A DNA stretch of 64,000 bases from Candidatus Nitrotoga sp. 1052 (GTDB taxonomy: Bacteria; Pseudomonadota; Gammaproteobacteria; Burkholderiales; Gallionellaceae), in contig NZ_CAKMHQ010000014.1 of assembly GCF_927312905.1 (NCBI RefSeq), positions 62,001 to 126,000 on the forward strand. Reading direction: 5' to 3'. Each line of letters begins with the position of its first letter. The stretch's first letter is position 1. Positions 8,906 through 17,644 of the stretch are shown piece after piece. The notes under the pieces are model-generated. The model saw only the letters and a program-made list of their open reading frames with translations. It made no database searches and was not told the origin of the DNA. A program made the position numbers and the translations under genes.

Positions 8906-11095
8906 TTAATGAGTAAGTTGCCTGGTTGAAACTTGATGTGTTTCCCGATTGACTGCCTGTTGAACCAATGATGGCACATCCAAAATGAGCGCTACTTCGC
9001 CGCTACCGAGTATGGTGGAGCCACTGATGCCGCGCAGGGTACTGAATATCTTGCCCAGTGGTTTGATTACGGTCTGGAATTCACCCATTAGCTCGTCTAC
9101 CACCAGCCCTGCTTTTTGACCTGCACAGGTCACCACGACCACGTTCTCGCGCCGCGCCCCGGCACCCTCAACTTCGAAATGATCGCGCAGCATTACAAAA
9201 GGTAATACCTCGCCGCGCAGATTGAGATAGCTGCGCTCGCGCGTTAACTGGCGGTCATTTTCGGTCAGCTCAATGCATTCCTGTACCATGTCCAGCGGCA
9301 CTATATAACTGGATTTGCCGACACCAACCAGAAAACCGTCGATAATCGCGAGGGTAAGCGGCAAACGAATACTGACTGTAGTGCCCTGGCCTACCGCGCT
9401 GTCCAAATTCACGGTACCGCGCAGTGCGGTGATGTTGCGTTTAACCACGTCCATCCCTACGCCTCGACCTGAGATACTGGTTACAGCTTCCGCGGTAGAG
9501 AATCCTGCTTCAAAAATCATGTTGAAGATTTCATGATCAGGCGGCGTTACGTTAGGGGCAATCAGGCCGCGTTCCCTGGCCTTTTGCAGAATTCGGTCAC
9601 GGTTAAGACCACCTCCATCATCGACAATCTCAATCACGATGCTGCCCGAATCGTGATAGGCGTTAAGCCGCAGAGTGCCTTTGGCTGACTTACCCCTTGA
9701 CTGTCGAATTGAAGCCGACTCGATACCGTGATCCATGGCATTACGCACCAGATGCATGAGTGGATCTCCAATCTTTTCCACAACGGTCTTGTCCAGCTCG
9801 GTATCTGCACCGGTAATTACCAGTTCAATATCCTTGCCGAGTTCGCGGCCTACATCACGCACCACGCGTTGAAAACGGTTGAAGGTTTCACCAATTGGAA
9901 CCATGCGCAGGCGCAGTGCCCCATCGCGTATTTCCTCCACTAGCCCCGACATCACTGAGGTGGCTTCCTGTAGTCCGTTATCGCTAACGCGCTGAGCAAG
10001 CAAACTTACGCCAGCTCCGGCTATGACCAACTCACCCACCATATTGATCAATTCGTCCAGTTTGTCGGCATGCACGCGGATGTAGCGGTTTTCCTTGTTT
10101 TTACTATCCTTGGACTGAGTTTGCTTATCCAGGGCCGCTTGCACAACTTCATGTTCAACCGAACGTTGTTCTACCAAAATTTCGCCCAGTGGCGTTGTCG
10201 AACCGTCCGGACGGGCACTGGTTTGCTGTTCGCTTAGCCCAGCTTCCAGTTCCTGTTGGGTGAGTGCTCCAGTGGTCACCAGAATTTCGCCTAAACGCGT
10301 TTCACTTTCCGGCAACGAGCGGATTAATTCGATGTATTCCGTCAGCTTGCTGTGGGGTGGCAGAATATGGATTAGGCTGCCTTCCCGTGCGAATTCGAAC
10401 ACTCCCGCTATTGTCGCCTTGTCCGCATCTGACTTAAAATCAATTTCGAAACCGAGGTAACACGATTCCGCATCCATTTCATCGGCAGGCGGCAGAGCAT
10501 CAAACATGGTGGTGATAGAGACGATTTCTCCGAGTGTAGACAAATAGCGGAGGAAAGAAAGCGGATCCATTCCATCTCTCATTACGTTCTGGCCGAAGCG
10601 CAAGGAGATGTGCCAATTGTCCGTCTCTACCAAACCACCGCCGCTGGATTGCAATGGAATTTCTGTCTCCACTTGAACGGCATGACTCATCTCCGAATCA
10701 TCTTGGTAAGCCTGCAACCGAACACGCAAACCACTTTCTCGGGCAATGGCTTCTGCATCCAATTGCCCGCCTTGGGCGGCGACTACGTCAACCAGGTGCA
10801 ACATGTGATCGCCGCTTTCGAGCAATACTGCGATCAGATTGGCCTCAATAACAACGTCTCCATCGCGTACTCGGTCCAGCACGTCTTCAACAATATGAGT
10901 GAAACTGACGATGGGATCCAATCCGAACAAACCGGCTGACCCCTTGATGGTATGCGCGGCGCGGAATATGGCGCCGATCGTATCGGCATCATTCGGATCA
11001 ACTTCAAGCCGCAACAGCGAGTCCTCCATATCTTGCAGAAGCTCGCGTGCTTCGGCGATGTAAGTTTGCAGTGCTTGATCGAGATCTAAACTCAT
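8906..11095 (-). CDS. cheA: Chemotaxis sensor histidine kinase CheA with an MshEN-like motif pair
   Basis: A 729-residue CheA. P1/Hpt (1-105) has H48 in AAHTIKGSAG. A linker domain (about 160-262) follows, then at 267-325 two 24-residue motifs of the RLGxxLx10LxxxLxxQ type. The dimerisation domain comes next (about 336-395), then the kinase domain with N-box HLVRNAMDHG (448-457), VDDGGG and GRGVGMDVV, and a C-terminal CheW-like domain (about 580-710). I placed the start at the ATG at 11095 because AAAGGA precedes it; the open frame continues 31 codons upstream inside the STAS gene without support. CheA phosphorylates CheY and CheB in response to receptors. The motif pair matches the c-di-GMP-binding MshEN signature, though its spacer is 11 residues rather than 5. 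Confidence 0.96.
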   Translation of the reverse strand: MSLDLDQALQTYIAEARELLQDMEDSLLRLEVDPNDADTIGAIFRAAHTIKGSAGLFGLDPIVSFTHIVEDVLDRVRDGDVVIEANLIAVLLESGDHMLHLVDVVAAQGGQLDAEAIARESGLRVRLQAYQDDSEMSHAVQVETEIPLQSSGGGLVETDNWHISLRFGQNVMRDGMDPLSFLRYLSTLGEIVSITTMFDALPPADEMDAESCYLGFEIDFKSDADKATIAGVFEFAREGSLIHILPPHSKLTEYIELIRSLPESETRLGEILVTTGALTQQELEAGLSEQQTSARPDGSTTPLGEILVEQRSVEHEVVQAALDKQTQSKDSKNKENRYIRVHADKLDELINMVGELVIAGAGVSLLAQRVSDNGLQEATSVMSGLVEEIRDGALRLRMVPIGETFNRFQRVVRDVGRELGKDIELVITGADTELDKTVVEKIGDPLMHLVRNAMDHGIESASIRQSRGKSAKGTLRLNAYHDSGSIVIEIVDDGGGLNRDRILQKARERGLIAPNVTPPDHEIFNMIFEAGFSTAEAVTSISGRGVGMDVVKRNITALRGTVNLDSAVGQGTTVSIRLPLTLAIIDGFLVGVGKSSYIVPLDMVQECIELTENDRQLTRERSYLNLRGEVLPFVMLRDHFEVEGAGARRENVVVVTCAGQKAGLVVDELMGEFQTVIKPLGKIFSTLRGISGSTILGSGEVALILDVPSLVQQAVNRETHQVSTRQLTH

Positions 11096-11096
11096 T

Positions 11097-11429
11097 TTAT
11101 TGTCCTTTGTTCTCATTGCAAGAAAGCACCACCGGATCGCCGAAATAAGACGCCAAGTTGCACATATCCAGCACATCGAGCACCGCACGGCTGTGCCCGG
11201 TTAATCGCAAACTTGTTCCGTGCTTTTCGGCTTCGCGCTTAGCCAAGATAAGAATTTGCAGGCCAGCGCTATCCATCTCACTGACCTCTGACAAATCAAT
11301 TTCTCGCTCGCACGGTTGAGCCATATGGGTCATCAGTTCATTCTTCATGTCGGCGGCAGTGTAGATAGTCATGTCACCTTCCATATGCAGTAATGACTGT
11401 CCATTTTTATTTGTTGAGCTGATAGGCAT
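11097..11429 (-). CDS. STAS domain protein (anti-sigma factor antagonist type)
   Basis: A 110-residue protein formed by a single STAS domain, with the candidate phosphorylatable serine in EMDSAGLQILIL (about residue 62). Such proteins bind partner kinases or switch proteins through the serine-containing loop. A STAS gene directly before cheA (its stop is one base from the cheA start) is a recurring arrangement in betaproteobacterial chemotaxis operons, but the partner here is not evident: no anti-sigma kinase or phosphatase gene is in the window. It is probably translationally coupled to cheA. Confidence 0.88.
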   Translation of the reverse strand: MPISSTNKNGQSLLHMEGDMTIYTAADMKNELMTHMAQPCEREIDLSEVSEMDSAGLQILILAKREAEKHGTSLRLTGHSRAVLDVLDMCNLASYFGDPVVLSCNENKGQ

Positions 11430-11462
11430 GGTATTTCCTTATTTAGTCCTCATTGCCAGGTT

Positions 11463-11831
11463 CTAAGGCAATATCAATTTGGCCACCGCAGTAAGCATTT
11501 GCGCCGGCTGAAACGGTTTAACTACCCAAGCCTTGGCACCCGCTGCCTGGCCTTCCTGTTTTTTTCCTTCCTGAGACTCGGTAGTGAGCATGATGATCGG
11601 CGTGAATTTGTAATTAGGTAGTTTTTTTACCTCTTTGACGAAGGTAATCCCATCCATGTTGGGCATGTTCACGTCGCTGATAATAAGGTGGATTTTTTGC
11701 CCGTTCAGTTTTGTCAGCGCATCCTTGCCGTCACATCCCTCAATCACGTCATAACCTGCACCTTTTAATGCGATGCCGACGACCTGCCTCACGCTTGCGG
11801 AATCGTCAACTATCAGTATTGCCTTGCCCAT
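11463..11831 (-). CDS. cheY: Chemotaxis response regulator CheY
   Basis: A 122-residue receiver-only protein with D9-D10 in IVDDSAS, phosphoacceptor D53 in LIISDVNMPNMDG, Thr in MLTTES and Lys in VVKPFQP. Phosphorylated CheY leaves CheA and binds the flagellar switch to change rotation. The position between the MCP at 11840 and the STAS and cheA genes supports it as the cognate output regulator. The gene lies 8 bases after the receptor gene, in the operon driven by the FliA promoter at 13136-13162. Confidence 0.95.
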   Translation of the reverse strand: MGKAILIVDDSASVRQVVGIALKGAGYDVIEGCDGKDALTKLNGQKIHLIISDVNMPNMDGITFVKEVKKLPNYKFTPIIMLTTESQEGKKQEGQAAGAKAWVVKPFQPAQMLTAVAKLILP

Positions 11832-11839
11832 ATTCCCTC

Positions 11840-13078
11840 CTAAAAAAATGTGATTTCTTGTTTCGTGGCTTTCGTGGCCTCGCTGGATTGAATCCCGCGA
11901 TGAGTGTGGACTTGTTCCTGAGTGGCATAGAGTGCCTCCATCTCAGCTAACCATGTTTTGATATTGAGGTGCTTAACCGGGACGGATGCCGCTCTATCCT
12001 GCTTGAATTGCTTCAAGTGCTGATGCAGCTTTTCCATGTTGTTGCGCACATGAACTAATATCTGGCTGACACGATCCTGGAATTGAAGTGAAACCAGCAC
12101 GTCAGATAATTCGTCGCGAATACCTGCGCTTTCCTGTTGTAGCTGGTCAGCGGAGTCTGACAAATGCGAAGTGACGTTAGTAAAGCTTTGCAGTACCTGT
12201 TGAATAATCAATTCAGAATTCGCAACTGATTTGAGATCATGTTCGGAAGAGCTTTCAGCAATCTTGAATACGCTGGCGATGGCGTTGCTGATAATATCCA
12301 CTGTACCTGACATTTTTTTACCGGTTTCACTGGAAAGACTGGATAATTTGCGCACTTCGTCCGCCACCACAGCGAACCCGCGCCCTGCTTCTCCGGCACG
12401 CGCAGCTTCGATCGCGGCATTTAAAGCGAGCAAGTTTGTTTGAGCGGCAATCTCCGCCACCTTGACGGCCATAGCTCTCAGTTCACCGGTGTAATCATTG
12501 AGGCTTCTAACTTGTTCCAGCATGTCGTTGCGACTATGCTGCGCCTCCCTGAGGGAATCGATCACGCTGTTCAGCGATAACTCGCTTTGCGTCATTACCG
12601 CCACTGCCCCGCCCTCTGTACTACCTGCTAAGTCATTAGCGGCGCTTTGCGAAGCACGGACCGACGCCTCCAGTTTTGCGTTAATACCGACAAAACGATT
12701 GGCCAAGTCCATGATGGCTGTTTCGGTCTGATTCCGAGTAGTTTCAACTTGTCTGGACCAGATAGGCACCACCTCCGTGCAGACATCTTCCAAGCCACCC
12801 GCATCAGCATTCGCAAGCTCGATTTCAAATCTTGCTTTGGCATTGTCCAGCTCTTGTGCTACGGCCAACTTAAGCAAAGTGCGATGGCGGCGAACTCCCC
12901 ACTCTCCGACAGCAGCCGATATTCCAACAAGGACTACAGCAGACACAATGTTAGCCCAGCCCAATCCACCCAGAATAAGCAACAGCGAAGCGCCGGCAAT
13001 ACCAACTCCCAAAGCAATTCCCCAACAGAATGCTGCGGTAGCTTTGTGTGCTACTGAATTAACTTTTTTTGCGGCCAT
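11840..13078 (-). CDS. Methyl-accepting chemotaxis protein without periplasmic sensor
   Basis: A 412-residue receptor with two closely spaced hydrophobic helices (about residues 17-62) and no room for a periplasmic ligand domain or an evident HAMP. The rest is a coiled-coil signalling domain with the conserved tip [18 protein letters not shown], and a shortened C-terminal helix ending in a segment rich in Q, H and E. It should sense membrane or cytoplasmic state or receive a signal from another protein. It is the first gene of the chemotaxis operon and directly follows a FliA promoter. Receptors of this layout are known but less common than the classical type. Confidence 0.9.
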   Translation of the reverse strand: MAAKKVNSVAHKATAAFCWGIALGVGIAGASLLLILGGLGWANIVSAVVLVGISAAVGEWGVRRHRTLLKLAVAQELDNAKARFEIELANADAGGLEDVCTEVVPIWSRQVETTRNQTETAIMDLANRFVGINAKLEASVRASQSAANDLAGSTEGGAVAVMTQSELSLNSVIDSLREAQHSRNDMLEQVRSLNDYTGELRAMAVKVAEIAAQTNLLALNAAIEAARAGEAGRGFAVVADEVRKLSSLSSETGKKMSGTVDIISNAIASVFKIAESSSEHDLKSVANSELIIQQVLQSFTNVTSHLSDSADQLQQESAGIRDELSDVLVSLQFQDRVSQILVHVRNNMEKLHQHLKQFKQDRAASVPVKHLNIKTWLAEMEALYATQEQVHTHRGIQSSEATKATKQEITFF

Positions 13079-13135
13079 AATTTCGTCCCCCCACTTTCTT
13101 TTCAGCTTTTATTTAAAAATGAAATCGTCAAATAT

Positions 13136-13162
13136 TTAGCGGCGATTTCTCAATAAACTTTA
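13136..13162 (-). promoter_or_regulatory. FliA (sigma-28) promoter for the chemotaxis operon
   Basis: On the minus strand the sequence reads TAAAGTTT, 11 bases, GCCGCTAA. The sigma-28 consensus is TAAAGTTT-N11-GCCGATAA, so the -35 is exact, the spacing exact and the -10 has one mismatch. It lies about 60 bases ahead of the first gene (start 13078) and downstream of flgL, so the che operon can be switched on as a late flagellar gene set. Confidence 0.85.
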
Positions 13163-13202
13163 ATGCTAAAATTGACAATGTAGGAACTTGGATACAGAGT
13201 TT

Positions 13203-14429
13203 CTACATATAGTTGAAGAGAGACAGTCCAGACACAGCCATAAAAGATTTCTGCGCAGCTTCCAGGCTGGTTTTTTGCTGGTTTAGATCGCTGATCGCCT
13301 TGTTGAAATCCACATCCTGCAATTGCGATAACGTCTCTTTGTACTGCACCCCCATACTTTCACCAGCATTTTGCAGAGCATCCAGCTCGCTCAGGCGTGT
13401 CCCCAACGATGCGCGCACTGTCAGCACATTATCGATGCTGCGATCCAGATTATTTAACGCCTTGTTGCGACTGTTGGTAAATTCCGCTGCTGCTACCGCC
13501 CCCCCCAGTGGATTAGGCGTTCTCAGCGCAGTAATCAAATCAGCGATGGTCTTGAATATGCTTTCGTTGGAGCTGGGCGCTACGGTGAAGACATCTCCGC
13601 TAGCTGGCGCCCCTGTGATATCAAGCTGCAAGCCATCAAAGCTGATTACCTGTCCGCTGACGTAAGGAGTACCTGCTGCTACTGGTACTGGCACCAATGC
13701 CCCCGGCGTAATATTTGTCACACCATAAGTTGTCACACCAGCTGCCACACTGAACGTCACCTGATAATTATTCCCAGTAAGCAACGCCGGATTAGTAACC
13801 ACCCCTGAGCTGACAATGCCACTCCCGGTATTCGGAGCTGCCGCCTGGACATTAAACGTTCCATTGCCATTTTTGACGCGCATAAAAATGTCTGCGCCGG
13901 AATCGCTGGCCGCCAATTGCCTGGAGCTGCTGACCTGAATCATGCGCTGACCATCATCAGTCTGATACTGGACACCAGCATTGTTGTTGGCAAAAGGTTG
14001 TGTTCTGCCCTGAAAACCAGAAAACAGGTAATTACCTATTCCATCTGTGCTATTTGCCAACGTCAGTAATTCTTCCAGACGTCCACTCAAATCCGTCGCA
14101 AAGGTTTGCTTATCAGAATTATTTATCCCCCCATTACCGGCATTAACCGCTACCGTTCTGACGTCCTGCAGCAAATCCGTTACGCTTTGCAAAACGCTCT
14201 CAGCCAACGAGGCGGAATGCTGCACAGCATTTCGATTGATCGCATATTGTGAATTGGAAGCGTCCGATTGAGATACTTCCAGAGCGCGCGCTGAAGCAAT
14301 CGGATCATCTGCCGGAGTGAGGATGCGCCGCTGAGTGGCAATCTGCTGTTGGGTGTGCAACAGCTGGGCCTGCTGTTGATTAAGCAAACTTACGTTGGCA
14401 TTGTAAAGGCTGCTAGTGCTAATACGCAT
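13203..14429 (-). CDS. flgL: Flagellar hook-filament junction protein FlgL (HAP3)
   Basis: A 408-residue protein. Its N-terminus (MRISTSSLYNAN, then TPADDPIASARALE) and C-terminal helix (DFNKAISDLNQQKTSLEAAQKS) are the conserved flagellin-like coiled-coil ends of FlgL. It joins the hook-associated layer to the filament, is exported by the flagellar type III system and has no signal peptide. The middle (about 215-285) carries a beta-rich insert ending ITGAPASGDVFTV that also occurs in the neighbouring FlgK. It follows flgK by 6 bases and should be cotranscribed. Confidence 0.95.
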   Translation of the reverse strand: MRISTSSLYNANVSLLNQQQAQLLHTQQQIATQRRILTPADDPIASARALEVSQSDASNSQYAINRNAVQHSASLAESVLQSVTDLLQDVRTVAVNAGNGGINNSDKQTFATDLSGRLEELLTLANSTDGIGNYLFSGFQGRTQPFANNNAGVQYQTDDGQRMIQVSSSRQLAASDSGADIFMRVKNGNGTFNVQAAAPNTGSGIVSSGVVTNPALLTGNNYQVTFSVAAGVTTYGVTNITPGALVPVPVAAGTPYVSGQVISFDGLQLDITGAPASGDVFTVAPSSNESIFKTIADLITALRTPNPLGGAVAAAEFTNSRNKALNNLDRSIDNVLTVRASLGTRLSELDALQNAGESMGVQYKETLSQLQDVDFNKAISDLNQQKTSLEAAQKSFMAVSGLSLFNYM

Positions 14430-14435
14430 GGCTGG

Positions 14436-16349
14436 CTACTCCCCTAAACTTAACAAAGTATCAAACAAGGAATTGGCAATTTGAATCACCTTACCCGCAG
14501 CTTGATAGGCACGCTGATAACGCATCAGGTTGGCCGCTTCCTCATCCAGATTCACTCCGGAGATCGATTGTTGCGTTTGAATAATCTGATTAACCATGCT
14601 GGTTTGCGCCTGACTGGTTAATTCCAATTCGCGAGTTTTATTACCAACTTGACTGACCAATTGCGCATAAGCGCCCTGATAAGAGGCAGTTCCACCCGCC
14701 ATTGTATTTTTGGTTTGCAAGTTTGCCAGCAGCAGCGCATTACGATTGTCAGCTGTAGCATTGGTGTTGCTTGCCACCGTAAAGGTATCCCCAGCGGCTG
14801 GGGCACCGGTGATCTGCATGGTCCAGCCGTTATAGGTGATAGCGGTGCCCACGGTATAAGCCACGCCTGCAACCGGGGAGCCCGGTATCCCTGTACCTGT
14901 CACAGTATATGTAGTCGGTGGACTATCGAAAACAATGCTGACTGGTTGCTGCAAGTTGGCATTGACAGGAAAAGCTGCATTGACCGTGCCCTCGCTAATG
15001 CGCCCCGAGCCGATATTTGCCAATGATGCATTGGTACGAATTGGCACCGCTGCTGCGATCTTGGAGGTATCACTGATGGCAACAGCAATGTCACGTGCTC
15101 CATTTATGGTCGGGCGTATCATGTAGCTATCGCCCGTTATTGCTCCCGCAGTGGTGGCTATCGTAAGACCGTCCACTGTTTGTGGCAAAGTAGCGAAAGC
15201 CGTAACCGTATTATCCGAAAGACGCGTCAACGTATAAGCAGTTCCCCCGTTAAACCGCAACGAATAATCGCTGCCGGTCAACGCTGAAGTACTGACAACG
15301 CTGGCGCTAATGGTAGCGGTACCAGTATTTGCAGTATTGGAATTGACTAAAGGCACAGGCTGAGCAAAGAAATTACCGCCCAGAGCGCCATTCAGATCCT
15401 GCCCGAGCTTGTGCTGTTGATTAAATGTATCTGCCAATACCAAGGCCACCCGGCCCAAGGCATTTTGTTCAACATCCAGCGACTCGCTACGGAAGGCTAA
15501 AAGCCCCCCCAAATTTCCACCCTGAAAACTATTTTGCTGCGCGCGAATAACGCTTGCACCTGAGCCATACGCCACTTCAAGCCTGAAGGGATCACTAGAC
15601 GATTGAACGGCCTGCAAAGTAATGGTCTGCTCCCCCACCACCAGTGATTGGCCCGCTCCGATGAATACGTTGAAAGTGCCATCGCTTTGCTTAACTACAT
15701 TCGCCTTGATTTCCTTATTCAACTGCGATACGAGCTGGTCACGCTGGTCCAGCAAATCGTTAGGCGTCTGCCCATTGAATGCCGCTTGTGCCAGCACGAT
15801 ATTCTTGTTCATTGATGCAATCTGCTGCGCATAGCTATTTATGGTTGTTACGCTGCTGCTAATCTGGCCATTGATGCTGCTATTAATGTCGCTCATGCGC
15901 TGATTTAACGACTGAAATCGCGACACCAGAAACTGTGCACTACCCAGCATGGCTTGCCGCGCGGCTTGCGACTCGGGCGAGCTGGCAACATTATTTACCG
16001 CGCTGAAAAGCTCCTGCAATGCAGGCGACAAACCGGCATCGGAATCGGCCAGCATATTGTTGATCTGTCCGATCTGCTGATAATAGGTTTCCAATTGGCT
16101 GGCCTGCGCCTGCCCTTGCATAACCTGATTAGACAGAAATTCGTTATATATTCGTTTGACAGTGCTGACCTCTACTCCCTGGCCAATAAACCCTGCGCCA
16201 GTCGCCTGGGGTAAGCGTGTGCCCAGCACGATCTCCTGCCGATTAAAGCCGGGCGTATTTGCATTGGCAATGTTGTGCTCAGTAGTCAACAACCCAATTT
16301 GGGCTGCATTCAATGCACTGACCCCACTTCCGAAAATACCGATTCCCAT
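14436..16349 (-). CDS. flgK: Flagellar hook-associated protein FlgK (HAP1)
   Basis: A 637-residue protein. The N-terminal rod/hook signature SALNAAQIGLLTTEHNIANANTPG spans residues 11-33 and the C-terminal block (NLDEEAANLMRYQRAYQAAG) is canonical for FlgK. It forms the junction ring next to FlgL. Two beta-rich inserts occupy the middle (about 345-415 and 455-530); the second ends ITGAPAAGDTFTV, almost the same wording as in FlgL, so a surface domain is shared by both proteins. It opens the flgKL unit, preceded by a FliA-like promoter and a 23-bp palindrome. Confidence 0.96.
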   Translation of the reverse strand: MGIGIFGSGVSALNAAQIGLLTTEHNIANANTPGFNRQEIVLGTRLPQATGAGFIGQGVEVSTVKRIYNEFLSNQVMQGQAQASQLETYYQQIGQINNMLADSDAGLSPALQELFSAVNNVASSPESQAARQAMLGSAQFLVSRFQSLNQRMSDINSSINGQISSSVTTINSYAQQIASMNKNIVLAQAAFNGQTPNDLLDQRDQLVSQLNKEIKANVVKQSDGTFNVFIGAGQSLVVGEQTITLQAVQSSSDPFRLEVAYGSGASVIRAQQNSFQGGNLGGLLAFRSESLDVEQNALGRVALVLADTFNQQHKLGQDLNGALGGNFFAQPVPLVNSNTANTGTATISASVVSTSALTGSDYSLRFNGGTAYTLTRLSDNTVTAFATLPQTVDGLTIATTAGAITGDSYMIRPTINGARDIAVAISDTSKIAAAVPIRTNASLANIGSGRISEGTVNAAFPVNANLQQPVSIVFDSPPTTYTVTGTGIPGSPVAGVAYTVGTAITYNGWTMQITGAPAAGDTFTVASNTNATADNRNALLLANLQTKNTMAGGTASYQGAYAQLVSQVGNKTRELELTSQAQTSMVNQIIQTQQSISGVNLDEEAANLMRYQRAYQAAGKVIQIANSLFDTLLSLGE

Positions 16350-16523
16350 AAATTCCTTGCCACACTTTGCGTGTTTAAACTTATCGTATGTACTCAGCCC
16401 AGAATGAAGGGTGATAAATAATCACTATTTTTCCCCTCATTTGCGAGAAAGAGAATGCTCCATCTAACGTGCATGGCAATGATGCCGCCCCCGATGATAA
16501 AACTCCCCATGCCCGCTTCCCTC

Positions 16524-16546
16524 ACCCTCTCCCGGTGGGAGAGGGT
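16524..16546. repeat. REP-like palindrome
   Basis: ACCCTCTCCC, loop GGT, GGGAGAGGGT: a perfect 10-bp stem with a 3-base loop, preceded by CCCTC. It belongs to the same CCCTCTCCC/GGGAGAGGG family as the three copies inside the restriction-modification gene at 25.2-26.1 kb. Here it stands alone in the leader between the flgK promoter and flgK. Confidence 0.75.
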
Positions 16547-16606
16547 GCAGATGAATCGCTGCGCGAGTTTCACGTTAACCTGAATAGTTGCAGGACGTTT
16601 TACAAA

Positions 16607-16633
16607 TTATCGGCGCCCCGGAAAATTTCTTGA
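16607..16633 (-). promoter_or_regulatory. FliA-like promoter for flgKL
   Basis: On the minus strand: TCAAGAAA, 11 bases, GCCGATAA. The -10 is a perfect sigma-28 match with correct spacing; the -35 matches at about half its positions. It lies in the gap after flgJ and about 260 bases before flgK, which fits separate late expression of flgKL. Confidence 0.55.
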
Positions 16634-16647
16634 ATTTAGCGACACCA

Positions 16648-17559
16648 TTAACTTACCGTATTAATCCGATTCATGACTTTCACCAATTTGTCCGCATAAT
16701 CAGGATCAGTCGCATAACCCGCTCGCTGTAAGGCATGGGCTAACTCGGGGCTCCCCTGCCCTGACTGCAGTACTTGAGCGTAGCGGGGATTATCTCGTAA
16801 CAGATGTGCATAATCGCTGAATGCTTCGGTATAGGATGAGTAAGCACGGAATTTTTCTACCTGCTTGCTTGCTATTCCATTGTGGTACTCGGTAGTTACC
16901 ACTTCCGCTACCTTTCCATTCCAGTTACCACCAGCCTTGATACCGAACAGGTTGAAACTGGTGCTGCCATCAGACAGACGTATCTCCCGCCGGCCCCAGC
17001 CACTTTCCAGCGCAGCCTGCCCCATTACCAGATGCGTCGGCACACCGGTTTCCTGGCTCGCTTGCACGGCGTGAGGTCTCATGCGACGCACAAAATCTTG
17101 CTGAAACGGGGTGGGCTGGGATGGACTGTTTTTGATCCCATTCGCAAGACTGTCACCAACCGGCACAGGCATCGCACTGGCAGAGCGCGCTGGCGTAGCC
17201 AAAACAGTTTCTGGACTTGCCTGAGCAGCATTAGAGCTGGCCGGCCGGCTCAACTGTTTTATCATGATGTCAGCCAAACCCACCCCTCGGCTGGACATGC
17301 TCTGCACCAATTGCTGATCCAGCATTCCGGTAAACATTTTGGTCTGTTCGCTATCAAACATGCCGTCTTGCGGTGTAGCATCACGCATGGATTTCAGCAT
17401 CATGTTCATAAATACTGTTTCGAACTGTTGCGCAACCAGTTTTAGTGCCTGGTCGGGCGACTGTTTGGCCTGCATACGCAGCTTGTCCAAGCTTTGCGCA
17501 CTCACCGCCAAGCTGCCGGAAACATCGGCCCTGCCAGAAATATCGATTGGGTTGATCAT
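16648..17559 (-). CDS. flgJ: Flagellar rod-capping peptidoglycan hydrolase FlgJ
   Basis: A 303-residue, two-domain FlgJ. The N-terminal rod-binding domain (about 30-115) contains FETVFMNMMLKSMRDA and the QLVQSMSSRGVGLADIM block. The C-terminal glucosaminidase-type domain (about 150-300) has the catalytic glutamate in GQAALESGWGRRE and a later NLFGIKAG. It caps the growing rod and cuts peptidoglycan so the rod can cross the wall. It is the last gene of the flgB-J series, with an 85-base gap from flgI. The two-domain form is the one typical of beta- and gammaproteobacteria. Confidence 0.95.
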   Translation of the reverse strand: MINPIDISGRADVSGSLAVSAQSLDKLRMQAKQSPDQALKLVAQQFETVFMNMMLKSMRDATPQDGMFDSEQTKMFTGMLDQQLVQSMSSRGVGLADIMIKQLSRPASSNAAQASPETVLATPARSASAMPVPVGDSLANGIKNSPSQPTPFQQDFVRRMRPHAVQASQETGVPTHLVMGQAALESGWGRREIRLSDGSTSFNLFGIKAGGNWNGKVAEVVTTEYHNGIASKQVEKFRAYSSYTEAFSDYAHLLRDNPRYAQVLQSGQGSPELAHALQRAGYATDPDYADKLVKVMNRINTVS

Positions 17560-17644
17560 TATCAGTATCTCAATGCATTCAAGGTTCTAAAAATGATAGA
17601 TAGTTGATGCAACACAGGTGTTGTTGCGTTTATAGAGATGTTCA

